From Pantoea sp. BAV 3049 (lineage in GTDB: Bacteria > Pseudomonadota > Gammaproteobacteria > Enterobacterales > Enterobacteriaceae), in contig NZ_WHOY01000031.1 of the NCBI RefSeq assembly GCF_009765445.1, positions 2,910,884 through 2,974,883 of the forward strand: 64,000 nt of DNA. Reading direction: 5' to 3'. Shown piece after piece: positions 1-9,190 of this stretch. A program made the translations under genes and the position numbers. Numbering within the stretch: position 1 is the first letter of the stretch; each line of letters begins with the position of its first letter. The notes beneath the pieces were generated by a model. It had not been told where the DNA came from and ran no database searches. It saw nothing but the letters and a program-made list of their open reading frames with translations.

Positions 1-38
1 CGTGCGGGATAAAGGAGCATCCCCAGGGCTGAATCCAT
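1..38 (-). CDS. Start of a gene cut by the window edge, downstream of hutC
   Basis: An ATG sits on the minus strand at 38, 13 bases past the hutC stop, and the frame stays open to the window edge (about 12 codons, reading MDSALGMLLYPA). A second in-frame ATG follows at about 20. Position directly after hutC suggests the next gene of a hut operon (hutI, hutF, hutG or hutD are the usual partners), but too little is visible to identify the product. Confidence 0.3.
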   Translation of the reverse strand, partial: MDSALGMLLYPA

Positions 39-50
39 TCGCCCCGCGGC

Positions 51-806
51 TCAGCCGTGGCCTTTAAACTTACCTAACAGCTTGTATCTGGAACCCGGAT
101 ACAACAGGCGCGCGCAGGTGACGATCTTCGCCTCGCTCCAGGTCTGGCGGCGGATCAGCAGGCACGGCTCGTCAGACTCAAGAGAGAGCAATTTGCACTG
201 CTGGCGATCTGGCAGCACAGCTTCCACAATATGCTCGCCCGCCGTCAGCGGTGCCACGCGCATCAGATAGGTATACGGCGTCTGGCTGTGGTAATCCTGC
301 TGCAGATAGTCAGGCGCGACCTGCGGATTGACCAGACGATCTTCCAGCTGCACCGGCAGCTCGTTTTCATAATGCACAATCACCGAGTGAAATGCCGGGT
401 TGCCACTGATTATTCCCAGCAGTGAAGCCTGCTCCGGATCGGCTTTAATCTCACGCAGTTCAATCACTTTGCAACTGTGACGATGCCCACGCTGGGCAAT
501 CTCTTCCGCGATGTTATGCACTTCCAGCATGGCGGTGTAGCCTTTCGACTCTGCCACAAAAGTCCCGACCCCCTGCATGCGGATCAGGTAGCCTTCGCTG
601 GTCAGCTCCCGCAGCGCGCGGTTGATGGTCATGCGGCTTACGCCCAGCTCGTTGACCAGCTCGCTCTCTGAGGGGACACGTTGATTTGGCTTCCACACCC
701 CTTCAGCTATCTGGCTGACAATCGCCTGCTTCACGCGCTGATAAATCGGCGCAGGCTGGTCGCTCATGGCGGCTGAAAGTTGTGAAATGGCAGTCTGCCC
801 GGCCAT
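51..806 (-). CDS. hutC: Histidine utilization repressor HutC (GntR family)
   Basis: A 251-residue GntR-family repressor. Residues about 19-86 form the winged helix (PSESELVNELGVSRMTINRAL is the recognition region) and residues about 105-245 the UTRA ligand-binding domain. HutC proteins repress hut genes and release DNA on binding urocanate, the product of HutH. The gene is divergent from hutH-hutU, the classical arrangement. The start is an ATG with GGAAGGAAAC upstream. A perfect palindrome at 859-870, about 53 bases upstream of the start, fits autoregulation. The assignment is strong because of neighbourhood and domain order; other GntR/UTRA proteins look similar but are rarely beside hutHU. 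Confidence 0.93.
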   Translation of the reverse strand: MAGQTAISQLSAAMSDQPAPIYQRVKQAIVSQIAEGVWKPNQRVPSESELVNELGVSRMTINRALRELTSEGYLIRMQGVGTFVAESKGYTAMLEVHNIAEEIAQRGHRHSCKVIELREIKADPEQASLLGIISGNPAFHSVIVHYENELPVQLEDRLVNPQVAPDYLQQDYHSQTPYTYLMRVAPLTAGEHIVEAVLPDRQQCKLLSLESDEPCLLIRRQTWSEAKIVTCARLLYPGSRYKLLGKFKGHG

Positions 807-858
807 AACTGTTTCCTTCCTTAAAATAATTGCGCCAGTTTACTGACTCCCTTGCTAA

Positions 859-870
859 ATGTATATACAT
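859..870. promoter_or_regulatory. Candidate HutC operator upstream of hutC
   Basis: A perfect 12-base palindrome, ATGTATATACAT, lies 53-64 bases upstream of the hutC start. It shares the core GTATA/TATAC of the two sites near hutH and the same flanks (TTGCTAA before, TCTGC after) as the site at 1050-1061. GntR/HutC operators are typically such AT-rich palindromes. Assignment to HutC is inferred. Confidence 0.6.
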
Positions 871-1019
871 CTGCGGGGCACTCACTGCACAGGATCGGGG
901 CAAACCGCCCCATGAAGGCGCATTTTGCCTGAACGCCAGCCACCTCCTGTAAAGCACTGACCGCCAGAAATATCAGCACAGCGGGCCTGTGGCGCTGCCT
1001 GGCGCGATGGCAAAAGTTT

Positions 1020-1035
1020 TGTGATCGAACTGGCA
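1020..1035 (+). promoter_or_regulatory. Weak CRP-like site upstream of hutH
   Basis: TGTGA, six bases, then TGGCA: the left half-site matches the CRP consensus and the right half-site has two mismatches to TCACA. hut operons of enteric bacteria are known to need CRP under some conditions. It lies just upstream of the candidate HutC operator at 1050, where a repressor and activator could act together. The call is tentative. Confidence 0.3.
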
Positions 1036-1049
1036 CAAGCATTGCTAAT

Positions 1050-1061
1050 TGTATAGACAAG
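1050..1061. promoter_or_regulatory. Candidate HutC operator, distal to hutH
   Basis: TGTATAGACAAG here is the exact reverse complement of CTTGTCTATACA at 1155-1166. Two exact 12-base copies in opposite orientation about 105 bases apart, both close to HutC-type sites recalled from Klebsiella and Pseudomonas, point to a two-operator arrangement in front of hutH. Confidence 0.6.
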
Positions 1062-1154
1062 ACTATACACATCTGCTTCACTGCAGAACGTGATCTGTTA
1101 AGTGTCCGTGACAATCTGCCGGGCTACCCTGAGAAAGGGATCACAGCATACGAA

Positions 1155-1166
1155 CTTGTCTATACA
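1155..1166. promoter_or_regulatory. Candidate HutC operator overlapping the hutH leader
   Basis: CTTGTCTATACA ends where the hutH ribosome binding site (AGGAG, 1166-1170) begins, so a bound repressor would sit over the translation start region. It is an exact inverted copy of the site at 1050-1061. Confidence 0.6.
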
Positions 1167-1176
1167 GGAGTATACC

Positions 1177-2736
1177 ATGTCAGTCACCCCGCATTCCTGT
1201 CAGCTGACCCCCGGAAAGGTTGAGCTGGCAACGCTGAAACGCATTTATCACGGCGGCCTTCAGCTTTCGCTGGATCAGCGTGCCCGTGCCAGCGTGCTCA
1301 AGGCACGTGAAACGGTGGAGGCCATCGTCAGCGAAGGCAAGGTCACTTATGGCATCAACACCGGATTTGGCAAGCTTGCGCAGACGTCTATCCCCGCTCA
1401 GCGCCTGGCGGAATTGCAGCGCAACCTGGTGCTGTCGCACAGCGTGGGGATTGGCGACCTGCTGCCAGATAATGTGGTACGGGTGATCATGGCGACCAAG
1501 ATCATCAGCCTGGCTCGCGGCCACTCTGGCGTACGTATTGAACTGATCGACGGTCTGCTGGCGTTGTTCAATGCGGGCGTCATGCCCTGTATTCCGGAGA
1601 AAGGATCGGTTGGCGCATCGGGCGACCTGGCGCCACTCGCCCATCTCTCCCTGATGCTGCTTGGCGAAGGCAAAGTGCGCGTGGAAGGAGAACTGATCCC
1701 TGCGGTTGACGGGCTGAAGCTGGCCGGTCTGCAACCTTTTGTTCTGGGGCCAAAAGAAGGTCTGGCGCTGCTGAATGGCACCCAGGTATCCACAGCATTG
1801 GCACTGCGCGGCCTGTTTGAAGGTGAAAAAGTGTTTGCCGCCGGGCTGGTTGCTGGAGCGCTGTCACTGGAAGCGATCAAAGGTTCAATCAAACCGTTCG
1901 ACAGCCGTATTCATCAAGCGCGCGGCCAGCACGGACAGATTGCCGTTGCGGCAGCCGTCACCGCTTTGCTTGACGGCAGCGACATTCTGCACTCCCATGC
2001 CAATTGCGGGCGCGTGCAGGATCCTTACTCCATCCGCTGCGTGCCGCAAGTGATGGGAGCCTGCCTGGATAATCTCACCCATGCCGCGCGCGTGTTACAA
2101 ATTGAGGCAAACGCCGCGTCTGACAACCCGCTGGTGTTCAGCGAGACCGGCGATGTGATTTCCGGCGGTAACTTCCATGCCGAGCCGGTCGCCTTCGCTG
2201 CCGACATTATCGCGCTGGCCGTGGCCGAAATTGGTGCGATCTCAGAACGCCGGATGGCATTGCTGCTCGATACGGGCCTTTCTGGTCTGCCGCCGTTTCT
2301 GGTAAACGATGGCGGCGTGAACTCCGGCTTTATGATCGCCCAGGTCACCGCGGCCGCGCTAGCGTCCGAGAACAAATCGCTGGCCCATCCTGGCAGCGTG
2401 GACAGCCTGCCCACCTCTGCCAATCAGGAAGATCACGTGTCGATGGCGACCTATGCGGCCCGTCGCCTTGGAACGATGTGCTTTAACACCGCCGTGGTGG
2501 TCGGCATTGAAGCGATGGCCGCAGCCCAGGGCATTGAGTTTCACCGTCCGTTGCAAAGCTCTGACCTGATGGAGCGCGAGCTGGCAGCCCTGCGTCAGCG
2601 CGTGGCCTTCCTCGACAAAGATCGCCTGATGGCACCCGATATTGAACAGATGCGGTTATGGGCAAGCAACGACAGCTGGCCAGCGCCCGTCGCAGCTCTT
2701 CTCCCAAGCCATGCCCTAAGCTCCCCGAAAAGTTAA
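1177..2736 (+). CDS. hutH: Histidine ammonia-lyase HutH
   Basis: Converts L-histidine to urocanate and ammonia, the first step of histidine degradation in the cytoplasm. The product is 519 residues from the ATG at 1177, which has AGGAG seven bases upstream; the frame is open further upstream, but earlier starts lie before the operators and lack a ribosome site. The Ala-Ser-Gly triplet that cyclises into the MIO cofactor is seen in [13 protein letters not shown] at about residues 147-149, and [11 protein letters not shown] near residue 53 is the conserved N-terminal loop of the family. hutU follows after 10 bases, so the two are co-transcribed. Length and motifs are normal. Confidence 0.96.
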   Translation: MSVTPHSCQLTPGKVELATLKRIYHGGLQLSLDQRARASVLKARETVEAIVSEGKVTYGINTGFGKLAQTSIPAQRLAELQRNLVLSHSVGIGDLLPDNVVRVIMATKIISLARGHSGVRIELIDGLLALFNAGVMPCIPEKGSVGASGDLAPLAHLSLMLLGEGKVRVEGELIPAVDGLKLAGLQPFVLGPKEGLALLNGTQVSTALALRGLFEGEKVFAAGLVAGALSLEAIKGSIKPFDSRIHQARGQHGQIAVAAAVTALLDGSDILHSHANCGRVQDPYSIRCVPQVMGACLDNLTHAARVLQIEANAASDNPLVFSETGDVISGGNFHAEPVAFAADIIALAVAEIGAISERRMALLLDTGLSGLPPFLVNDGGVNSGFMIAQVTAAALASENKSLAHPGSVDSLPTSANQEDHVSMATYAARRLGTMCFNTAVVVGIEAMAAAQGIEFHRPLQSSDLMERELAALRQRVAFLDKDRLMAPDIEQMRLWASNDSWPAPVAALLPSHALSSPKS

Positions 2737-2746
2737 GGATTAAATG

Positions 2747-4432
2747 ATGAGTGATTCCGTAAGCAAAGCAGTAGCACGTGAAATCCGCGCTCCCCACGGC
2801 AGCGCACTGAACTGTGCGAACTGGCTGATTGAGGCCGCTTACCGCATGATCCAGAACAACCTCGACCCGGATGTGGCTGAGCGCCCGGAAGATCTGGTTG
2901 TTTACGGCGGCATCGGTAAAGCCGCCCGCAACTGGGACTGTTTTGAGCAAATTCTGCGCTCGCTGAAAGCCCTGCAGCCGGAAGAGACGCTGCTGGTGCA
3001 GTCAGGCAAACCTGTCGGGGTATTTCGCACTCATGCCGATGCCCCGCGCGTGCTGATTGCCAACTCCAACCTGGTCCCACACTGGGCCAACTGGGATCAT
3101 TTCCATGAGCTCGATAAAGCCGGGCTGATGATGTACGGGCAGATGACTGCCGGTTCCTGGATCTATATCGGTGCGCAGGGCATCGTGCAGGGCACATTTG
3201 AGACCTTCGCCGAAGCGGGTCGCCAGCACTATAACAGCGACCTGAGTGGCAAATGGATCCTGACTGCCGGTCTGGGCGGCATGGGCGGTGCCCAGACTCT
3301 GGCTGGCGTGCTGGCTGGTGCTTCGGTACTGGCCGTGGAGTGCCAGGAGTCACGTATCGACTTCCGTCTGCGTACCCGTTACGTCGATTATAAAGCCACC
3401 AGCCTGGATGAAGCGCTGGCGATGATCGACAAAGCGAATAAAGAAAAACGCGCTATCTCCGTGGGCCTGTTGGGAAATGCGGCTGAGGTTCTGCCTGAGC
3501 TGGTGCAACGCGCCAAAGCGGGCGGCATGAAACCGGATATCGTTACCGATCAGACTTCGGCCCATGATCCGATCAATGGCTATCTGCCTGCGGGCTGGAG
3601 CGTTGCCCAATGGGAAACCTCTCGCAAGAGCGATCCGAAAGCGGTAGAAAAAGCGGCACGTGCCTCAATGGCCGTTCACGTGCAGGCGATGCTGGACTTC
3701 TGCCATATGGGCGTGCCGACCGTCGATTACGGTAACAATATTCGTCAGGTAGCGCTGGATGAAGGGGTGAAAAATGCCTTTGATTTCCCGGGATTCGTTC
3801 CTGCCTATATCCGCCCGCTGTTCTGTGAAGGTAAAGGCCCGTTCCGCTGGGTGGCCCTGTCCGGCGATCCGGAGGATATCTACAAGACCGATGCCAAACT
3901 GAAAGAGCTGTTCCCGGATCACCACAACCTGCACCGCTGGCTGGATATGGCGCAGGAACGCATCGCTTTCCAGGGCCTGCCTGCCCGCATCTGCTGGCTG
4001 GGGCTGGGTGAGCGCCATATCGCCGGTCTGGCTTTCAACGAAATGGTTCGCAACGGCGAACTGAAAGCGCCGGTGGTGATTGGTCGTGACCATCTGGACT
4101 GCGGCTCGGTGGCCTCGCCAAACCGTGAAACGGAAGCAATGAAAGATGGTTCCGATGCCGTGTCCGACTGGCCACTGCTCAATGCCCTGCTCAATACCGC
4201 TGGCGGCGCGACCTGGGTCAGCCTGCATCACGGCGGTGGCGTAGGCATGGGCTTCTCGCAGCACGCTGGTGTGGTGATTGTCTGCGATGGCTCTGCCGAA
4301 GCGGATAAACGCCTGGGTCGTGTGCTGTGGAATGACCCGGCAACCGGCGTAATGCGCCATGCCGATGCCGGTTATGAACTGGCGCAGCAGTGCGCCGCGA
4401 AGCACGAACTGAACCTGCCAATGGTGAAGTAA
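2747..4432 (+). CDS. hutU: Urocanate hydratase HutU
   Basis: Hydrates urocanate to imidazolonepropionate using tightly bound NAD+, the second step of histidine degradation. The product is 561 residues, the usual length. The NAD-binding glycine-rich segment GLGGMGGAQ is at about residue 174, and the long conserved stretch from RDHLD to the [13 protein letters not shown] segment lies at about residues 448-505. Two ATG codons overlap (2744 and 2747); AAGGA at 2735-2739 is 7 bases from the second and only 4 from the first, so 2747 is preferred. A terminator hairpin follows at 4440-4470. Confidence 0.96.
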   Translation: MSDSVSKAVAREIRAPHGSALNCANWLIEAAYRMIQNNLDPDVAERPEDLVVYGGIGKAARNWDCFEQILRSLKALQPEETLLVQSGKPVGVFRTHADAPRVLIANSNLVPHWANWDHFHELDKAGLMMYGQMTAGSWIYIGAQGIVQGTFETFAEAGRQHYNSDLSGKWILTAGLGGMGGAQTLAGVLAGASVLAVECQESRIDFRLRTRYVDYKATSLDEALAMIDKANKEKRAISVGLLGNAAEVLPELVQRAKAGGMKPDIVTDQTSAHDPINGYLPAGWSVAQWETSRKSDPKAVEKAARASMAVHVQAMLDFCHMGVPTVDYGNNIRQVALDEGVKNAFDFPGFVPAYIRPLFCEGKGPFRWVALSGDPEDIYKTDAKLKELFPDHHNLHRWLDMAQERIAFQGLPARICWLGLGERHIAGLAFNEMVRNGELKAPVVIGRDHLDCGSVASPNRETEAMKDGSDAVSDWPLLNALLNTAGGATWVSLHHGGGVGMGFSQHAGVVIVCDGSAEADKRLGRVLWNDPATGVMRHADAGYELAQQCAAKHELNLPMVK

Positions 4433-4439
4433 TCTCTCT

Positions 4440-4470
4440 GGCCGGGCACCCCGCCCGGCCTGTCTGTTTT
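4440..4470 (+). terminator. Intrinsic terminator after hutU
   Basis: GGCCGGGC and GCCCGGCC form a perfect 8-base stem with a 5-base loop, followed by TGTCTGTTTT. It starts eight bases after the hutU stop and should end the hutHU transcript before the amidohydrolase gene. Confidence 0.8.
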
Positions 4471-4569
4471 CGCATCATATGGTGCGCCGTCAGCGCTCCT
4501 GCCCGCCTTTTTATGCTACCTTAATTCAGCCAGATGTCAGGATCACCCGCCTGGAGAGGAGAGGAAGAG

Positions 4570-5742
4570 ATGGTCATTCCCGTTTCGCTGATTGAAGAAG
4601 CCACACAGTGGCGCAGGCAGTTTCACGCGCAGCCGGAGCTGGGCTATCAGGAACATCAGACCTCGCGCAGGGTCGCGGAACAACTGCGGGTATTTGGGCT
4701 TCAGGTGCATACCGGCCTTGCCGGGACCGGCGTGGTGGGCACGCTGGAAAATGGCCCTGGCCCGACTATCGGCTTCCGTGCCGATATGGATGCTTTACCG
4801 ATCACTGAACTGGGCAATAGCGAGTGGCGCTCCACCCAACCAGGCGTGATGCACGCCTGCGGCCACGACGGCCACACGGCAATGCTGCTGGCTGCGGCTA
4901 AGCATCTCAGTACCACCCGCCACTTCAGCGGCACCCTGCACTTTGTCTTTCAGCCCGCAGAAGAGAATCTTGGTGGCGCCCGGAAGATGGTGGCCGATGG
5001 CCTGTTTGAACTGTTTCCGATGGATGCCATTTACGGCATGCACAACTGGCCGGGGCTGCCGGTCGGGCATATCGCCATCAACAGCGGCGCAATGATGGCT
5101 TCGCTGGATGCCTTCGAAATTACGCTGCGTGGCAAAAGTTGCCACGCGGCGATGCCGGAAAACGGCGCAGACCCGATTGTGGCAGCCGCTCAGCTGATCC
5201 TCGCCCTGCAAACCATCCCGTCCCGTCGTCTTTCACCGCTGGCTTCAGCAGTGGTCAGCATCACGCAAATCAACGGCGGCGAAGCGATTAACGTTATCCC
5301 CGAAAATGTGGTGCTGCGCGGCACGCTGCGTTGCCTGCAAAGTGATGTGCGGGTGAAAGTGCGCAAGATGATTGATGAATTTGTGACTACCTTTACTTCG
5401 CCGATGGGCATTGAGGGCAGCATTGAGTATCTGACTGACTATCCGGTCACCTGCAATAACGCTGCCGAAGCGGAAAAAGTGCGGGATTGTGCGCTGGCCC
5501 TGCTGCCAGAGGAGCAGGTGCACTGGGAGATCAATCCGTCGATGGCCTCAGAAGATTTTGCCTGCATGCTGGAAGCCTGTCCGGGGGCCTACTTCTGGAC
5601 AGGCGCCGATGGCGTAACGCCATCAAGGCCGCTACACAATGCTCATTATGATTTTAACGATGATCTGATCGCCCCTGGCGTGGCGCTGTGGACTGCGCTG
5701 GCGGAACGGCTTTTACCGGTCACCGGGCCAGAATATCGATGA
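4570..5742 (+). CDS. M20D-family amidohydrolase (hippurate hydrolase-like)
   Basis: A 390-residue metal-dependent amidohydrolase/peptidase of the M20 family, subgroup D, which includes hippurate, N-acetyl-amino-acid and indole-acetyl-amino-acid hydrolases. Metal-ligand motifs are present: RADMDALP near residue 75, HACGHDGHTAML near 95 and FQPAEE near 130; a dimerisation-domain insertion follows. The ATG at 4570 has AGGAGAGGAAGAG directly upstream, better than the earlier start. It lies behind the hutU terminator, so it may have its own promoter. The substrate cannot be told from sequence; an N-acylated amino acid is likely from the family, and a link to histidine breakdown is only positional. 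Confidence 0.85.
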   Translation: MVIPVSLIEEATQWRRQFHAQPELGYQEHQTSRRVAEQLRVFGLQVHTGLAGTGVVGTLENGPGPTIGFRADMDALPITELGNSEWRSTQPGVMHACGHDGHTAMLLAAAKHLSTTRHFSGTLHFVFQPAEENLGGARKMVADGLFELFPMDAIYGMHNWPGLPVGHIAINSGAMMASLDAFEITLRGKSCHAAMPENGADPIVAAAQLILALQTIPSRRLSPLASAVVSITQINGGEAINVIPENVVLRGTLRCLQSDVRVKVRKMIDEFVTTFTSPMGIEGSIEYLTDYPVTCNNAAEAEKVRDCALALLPEEQVHWEINPSMASEDFACMLEACPGAYFWTGADGVTPSRPLHNAHYDFNDDLIAPGVALWTALAERLLPVTGPEYR

Positions 5743-5853
5743 AGTGGCCCGAGCCTGGGCCGATACCTGGGTGTTCAGTGACGGACGCTGGCATTTTGAT
5801 CAGGCCAATCCATCGCTGCGCAGTCTGCACTATGTGACAGGTGGGCCATTTTA
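5743..5853 (+). pseudogene. Possible C-terminal remnant of an unknown protein
   Basis: Immediately after the amidohydrolase stop a different frame stays open to a TAG at 5851 and reads plausibly as protein (EVARAWADTWVFSDGRWHF, then QANPSLRSLHYVTGGPF). Codon choice resembles real genes here, and no start codon or ribosome site is visible. It may be the tail of a deleted gene, or chance. I do not recognise the family. Confidence 0.25.
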
Positions 5854-5901
5854 GGCCACCGGAGAATCACTTAACGTACTTACTGCTCCACAGGAAAGAG
5901 A

Positions 5902-6873
5902 TCAATAACCCGCTTTTTCCAGTTGTTCCAGACCACTTTCAATATCCTTCGCCCGTCCGGTTGCCACGTAGCAGCAGGCAATTTGCTGGCGCAACGACTG
6001 GGGTACCGCCACTTCACGGTTCAGGCAGCGTTTGATCCAGCCAGCTGTGGTCTGGGCCTCTTTATTTTCCGGTAACTCTTTACGCCTGATACCGCTCTCC
6101 TCCTGCCGTGGCAGCAGCACTTCAGGCTCCTCACCGGCAATCAGGCTGATGGCCGGGCAACGCTGCGGATTCGCATAGACTTCCCCTTCCGTACCGTTGA
6201 GCAACAGCGCACGGCCGCCGACAGTATGGAAGAATTTGCCGACCCGTGGAATATATTCCGGATGCGACACGCTGGATAAACGCAGCGCTGCATCTTCCCC
6301 AAACGGAGTGAGCAGTTTGGCAAGCGTGTGGGCACTATTGCGAACGCCCATCCGCCAGCGCAGCGAAAGCTGCCGATCCAGCGCCGGGCAGAGTACAGCG
6401 ACGGAGATAAAGACCAGTTTGCCCTGCTCCAGCCTGGCTTGCGCCTCTTCCGCCGTGGTGACGGGCTGAATGCCCAACGCCGTGAAGACTTCTTCACTGG
6501 TTATCCGTGTGGGATCGTCACTGACGCCGTGGACCACTACCGGGAAACCCAGTGCGGAAAGCAACAACGCCAGTAACGGCGTCAGGTTGCTCTGCTTGCG
6601 GGCTCCGTTGTAGCTGGGGATCACCACCGGCATCGGCAGGCTTGCTGGCGGCGTGAGTTTCAGCACGCGCTCCTGCATTGCCTGATAGAAGCCGAGCATC
6701 TCCTCTTCACCTTCGCCTTTGATGCGCAGGGCAATCAGGATGCTGCCCATCTCCAGCTCAGGTACTTCTCCGCCCAGCATGCTGCGATACAGCTCGCAGG
6801 CGGTGGCGAAATCGATATCACGGGCATGATTTTTACCACGCCCGACTTCTTTGATTATTTTGCTGTAGTCCAT
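5902..6873 (-). CDS. ybiB: DNA-binding TrpD2-like protein YbiB
   Basis: A 323-residue protein related in fold to anthranilate phosphoribosyltransferase (TrpD) but belonging to the YbiB/TrpD2 group, which in E. coli (320 aa) binds nucleic acid and lacks the biosynthetic activity. The N-terminal helical domain (residues about 1-75, starting MDYSKIIKEVGRGKNHARDI) and the glycosyltransferase-type C-terminal domain are both present. The gene follows dinG on the same strand after about 86 bases, as in E. coli, where both are in a LexA-controlled unit. The ATG start is clear. Confidence 0.9.
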   Translation of the reverse strand: MDYSKIIKEVGRGKNHARDIDFATACELYRSMLGGEVPELEMGSILIALRIKGEGEEEMLGFYQAMQERVLKLTPPASLPMPVVIPSYNGARKQSNLTPLLALLLSALGFPVVVHGVSDDPTRITSEEVFTALGIQPVTTAEEAQARLEQGKLVFISVAVLCPALDRQLSLRWRMGVRNSAHTLAKLLTPFGEDAALRLSSVSHPEYIPRVGKFFHTVGGRALLLNGTEGEVYANPQRCPAISLIAGEEPEVLLPRQEESGIRRKELPENKEAQTTAGWIKRCLNREVAVPQSLRQQIACCYVATGRAKDIESGLEQLEKAGY

Positions 6874-6959
6874 GCTTCTGCTCTGTTCAGTTGTTCGCGA
6901 CGACGGTCGGTCAAATAGCCACTCCCGTCCACGGTATCAGCGACTGCGGATAGTGGTTA

Positions 6960-9122
6960 TCAGCGGCGGCGGCGGCCAGGAGTCCGCTTGCTGCTGCTCA
7001 CCGGGGTAGCTTTCGGCAATTCACCTTCCGGCATTGCCGGTTGCTCAATCGGGAATACCGGCAAGGCGCCCAGCAACCTTGCACCGTAGCTCTTGCTCAG
7101 TAAACGGCGATCGTAAATCACGATCTCGCCAAAGCATTCGTGGCTGCGAATCAGCCTGCCCACCTGCTGGATCAGGTTGAAGGAGGCACTCGGCAGGCTC
7201 TGCACTTCAAACGGGTAACGCTTCAGGCTCTTAAGCCACTCACCTTCGGTCAAAATAACCGGACTGTCCACCGGGGGGAAAGCAATTTTATGAATATGCA
7301 CTTGAGACAGCAAATCGCCCTTCAGATCCAGCCCTTCGGCGAAGGACTGCAGGCCAACCAGCACGCTGGTCTCTCCCTGTTCAACCCGCTTGCGATGGAG
7401 AGCAACCAGTGCCGGACGGGGTTTGTCTCCCTGTACCAACATCATCAGCCGCAGTTCAGGCAGACAAGAGATAAACTGCTGCATCGCCCGGCCGCTGGCG
7501 AACAACACCAGAATCCCCCGGTGCTTTCCGGCTTTGATCTGCTGGCGGAAGAAGTGCGCCATCTCTGCGAGGTGCTCCACTTCGTTCGCCAGCATCGGCT
7601 CATAGCGCATCTGCGGGATAATCAGTTTGCCCTGGTCAATATGGTTAAACGGCGAGTCCAGCGCCACAAAGCGGTCACCGACCTTTTCACTCAGCCCGGA
7701 CATCTCCTGCAGGCGCTGGAAACTGCTCAGCGAGCGCAAAGTGGCAGAGGTCAGAACCACATGGGGAATTTTGCGCCACAGTAGCTTCTCCAGCTGATCG
7801 CTGACGCGGATACCGGCACAATGGAAGGTCAGGTGTGCCGTGCCTTCACGAATGTCCCTCGTGGCCCATTTTGAGACTGGCGCACCGGAAGCATGCTCCA
7901 TCGCCGCCAGCCGCCACAGTTTGCTACTGGCTTCAAACCAGCCCAGAGCACGGTTCATCTGCAACAGCGTGCGATGCAGGCGCACCACGTCGAACTGTCC
8001 GGACTTCTCGCTCAGATCGTTCAATAACGCTTCCGCCAGCCCACGCAGGCCGTCGCTCAGCTTGAACAACCGGGCGCACAGAGTCAGCACCTCTTCCGGC
8101 AACAATCCCATTTCAAAGCGATACTCACCTTCCTGATTGCCCGGCGGCAGAAACTGCGCAAGGATCTGCGACAGCTGCTGCAACTGTTCGCGCACCTCTT
8201 CACAATGCGCCTTCAGACGTTCAGGATTGCTCAGCCCCGGCGGTCTTTTCGGCCGGAACTGCGCCATGCACTGCTCCACCAGCTTACCGAACAGGTCCAG
8301 TTGAATACTGCTCCAGCCCGGCGTGATATCGCCACTCATCTCCAGCGCATCACGCGCCACGTCCGGCAGATGATGCCCCTCGTCCAGCACCAGCAGCAGA
8401 TTTTTCGGCGGCGGCAGCACCGATTCCGTTTCCAGCGCCGCCATCACCAGTGCATGGTTAGCCACCACCACATCGGCGTGTTCAATTTCACGCCGCGCCA
8501 CATAGAACGGACATTCGCGGAACCAGTGGCAGTTGCTGCCCAGGCAGTTGGCCTTATCAGTACTCAGGCGCTGCCAGAGTGAATCGTCAATCGACTCTTC
8601 GCAGTGGTCGCGCAGACCGTCCCACTGGTGCCGATCAAGATTCTTTTGCAGTTGGGTACAGAGGGCGCGCTCATCCTGACTTGCGGTCATCGCATCATCA
8701 AGAGACAGCAGCAAATCTCCCTGCTTTTCCTCATCCGTTGCCAGCGCCGAGAGGTTGCGCGGGCAGACATAGCGCCCACGGCCAAAGGCTGCGGTAAACT
8801 GCAGGTCGGGAATAATTTTCTTCAGCAGCGGCAAATCTTTGCTGTAGATCTGATCCTGCAGCGCCACGTTAGCGGTGCTGACCACCAGCGGCTTCTCTTC
8901 CGCGCGGCTCACAGCGATGCCGGGGATCAGATAGGAAAGTGTTTTCCCCACCCCAGTCGGAGCCTCAATCGCCAGATGACGCCCATCGTCTCCCGACAGG
9001 GTCTTTGCCACTTCGGCAATCATCTGCCGCTGCGGAGCGCGAGGAATAAAATCCGGGATCTGTTGCTGGAGGGCTTTGTACCAACCGGCAATTTGCGCTT
9101 TCAACGCAGCATTTAGCGCCAT
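6960..9122 (-). CDS. dinG: ATP-dependent DNA helicase DinG
   Basis: A 720-residue superfamily 2, XPD-like 5'-3' helicase that unwinds R-loops, D-loops and G-quadruplexes and helps replication pass through transcribed genes. Walker A is APTGVGKT (about residue 52); the DEAH box is DEGHH; four cysteines in the insert (RYVCPRN and the CLGSNC...C segment) match the iron-sulfur cluster ligands. The C-terminus carries the QVGRLIRSH helicase motif and an arginine-rich tail. The start at 9122 (MALNAALKAQ) matches the E. coli protein; an ATG-free three-residue upstream extension was ignored. A LexA box lies 24 bases upstream, so SOS induction is expected. Confidence 0.97.
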   Translation of the reverse strand: MALNAALKAQIAGWYKALQQQIPDFIPRAPQRQMIAEVAKTLSGDDGRHLAIEAPTGVGKTLSYLIPGIAVSRAEEKPLVVSTANVALQDQIYSKDLPLLKKIIPDLQFTAAFGRGRYVCPRNLSALATDEEKQGDLLLSLDDAMTASQDERALCTQLQKNLDRHQWDGLRDHCEESIDDSLWQRLSTDKANCLGSNCHWFRECPFYVARREIEHADVVVANHALVMAALETESVLPPPKNLLLVLDEGHHLPDVARDALEMSGDITPGWSSIQLDLFGKLVEQCMAQFRPKRPPGLSNPERLKAHCEEVREQLQQLSQILAQFLPPGNQEGEYRFEMGLLPEEVLTLCARLFKLSDGLRGLAEALLNDLSEKSGQFDVVRLHRTLLQMNRALGWFEASSKLWRLAAMEHASGAPVSKWATRDIREGTAHLTFHCAGIRVSDQLEKLLWRKIPHVVLTSATLRSLSSFQRLQEMSGLSEKVGDRFVALDSPFNHIDQGKLIIPQMRYEPMLANEVEHLAEMAHFFRQQIKAGKHRGILVLFASGRAMQQFISCLPELRLMMLVQGDKPRPALVALHRKRVEQGETSVLVGLQSFAEGLDLKGDLLSQVHIHKIAFPPVDSPVILTEGEWLKSLKRYPFEVQSLPSASFNLIQQVGRLIRSHECFGEIVIYDRRLLSKSYGARLLGALPVFPIEQPAMPEGELPKATPVSSSKRTPGRRRR

Positions 9123-9145
9123 GACAACCACTTTTGATTAAAACA

Positions 9146-9165
9146 GACTGTATTTTTACACAGTA
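9146..9165. promoter_or_regulatory. LexA (SOS) box of dinG
   Basis: The 20-base site is GACTGTATTTTTACACAGTA: it has CTGT, eight bases, ACAG, the exact LexA spacing, with only small departures from TACTGTATATATATACAGTA. It is centred about 33 bases upstream of the dinG start, as in E. coli where dinG is a known SOS gene. Confidence 0.9.
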
Positions 9166-9190
9166 TTTCCTCAGAGTCAGCCCTCTCTGT

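Noticed and set aside
5902-6873. Anthranilate phosphoribosyltransferase (TrpD)
   Set aside because: The protein matches the YbiB/TrpD2 group in length, position after dinG and sequence; no trp genes are near.
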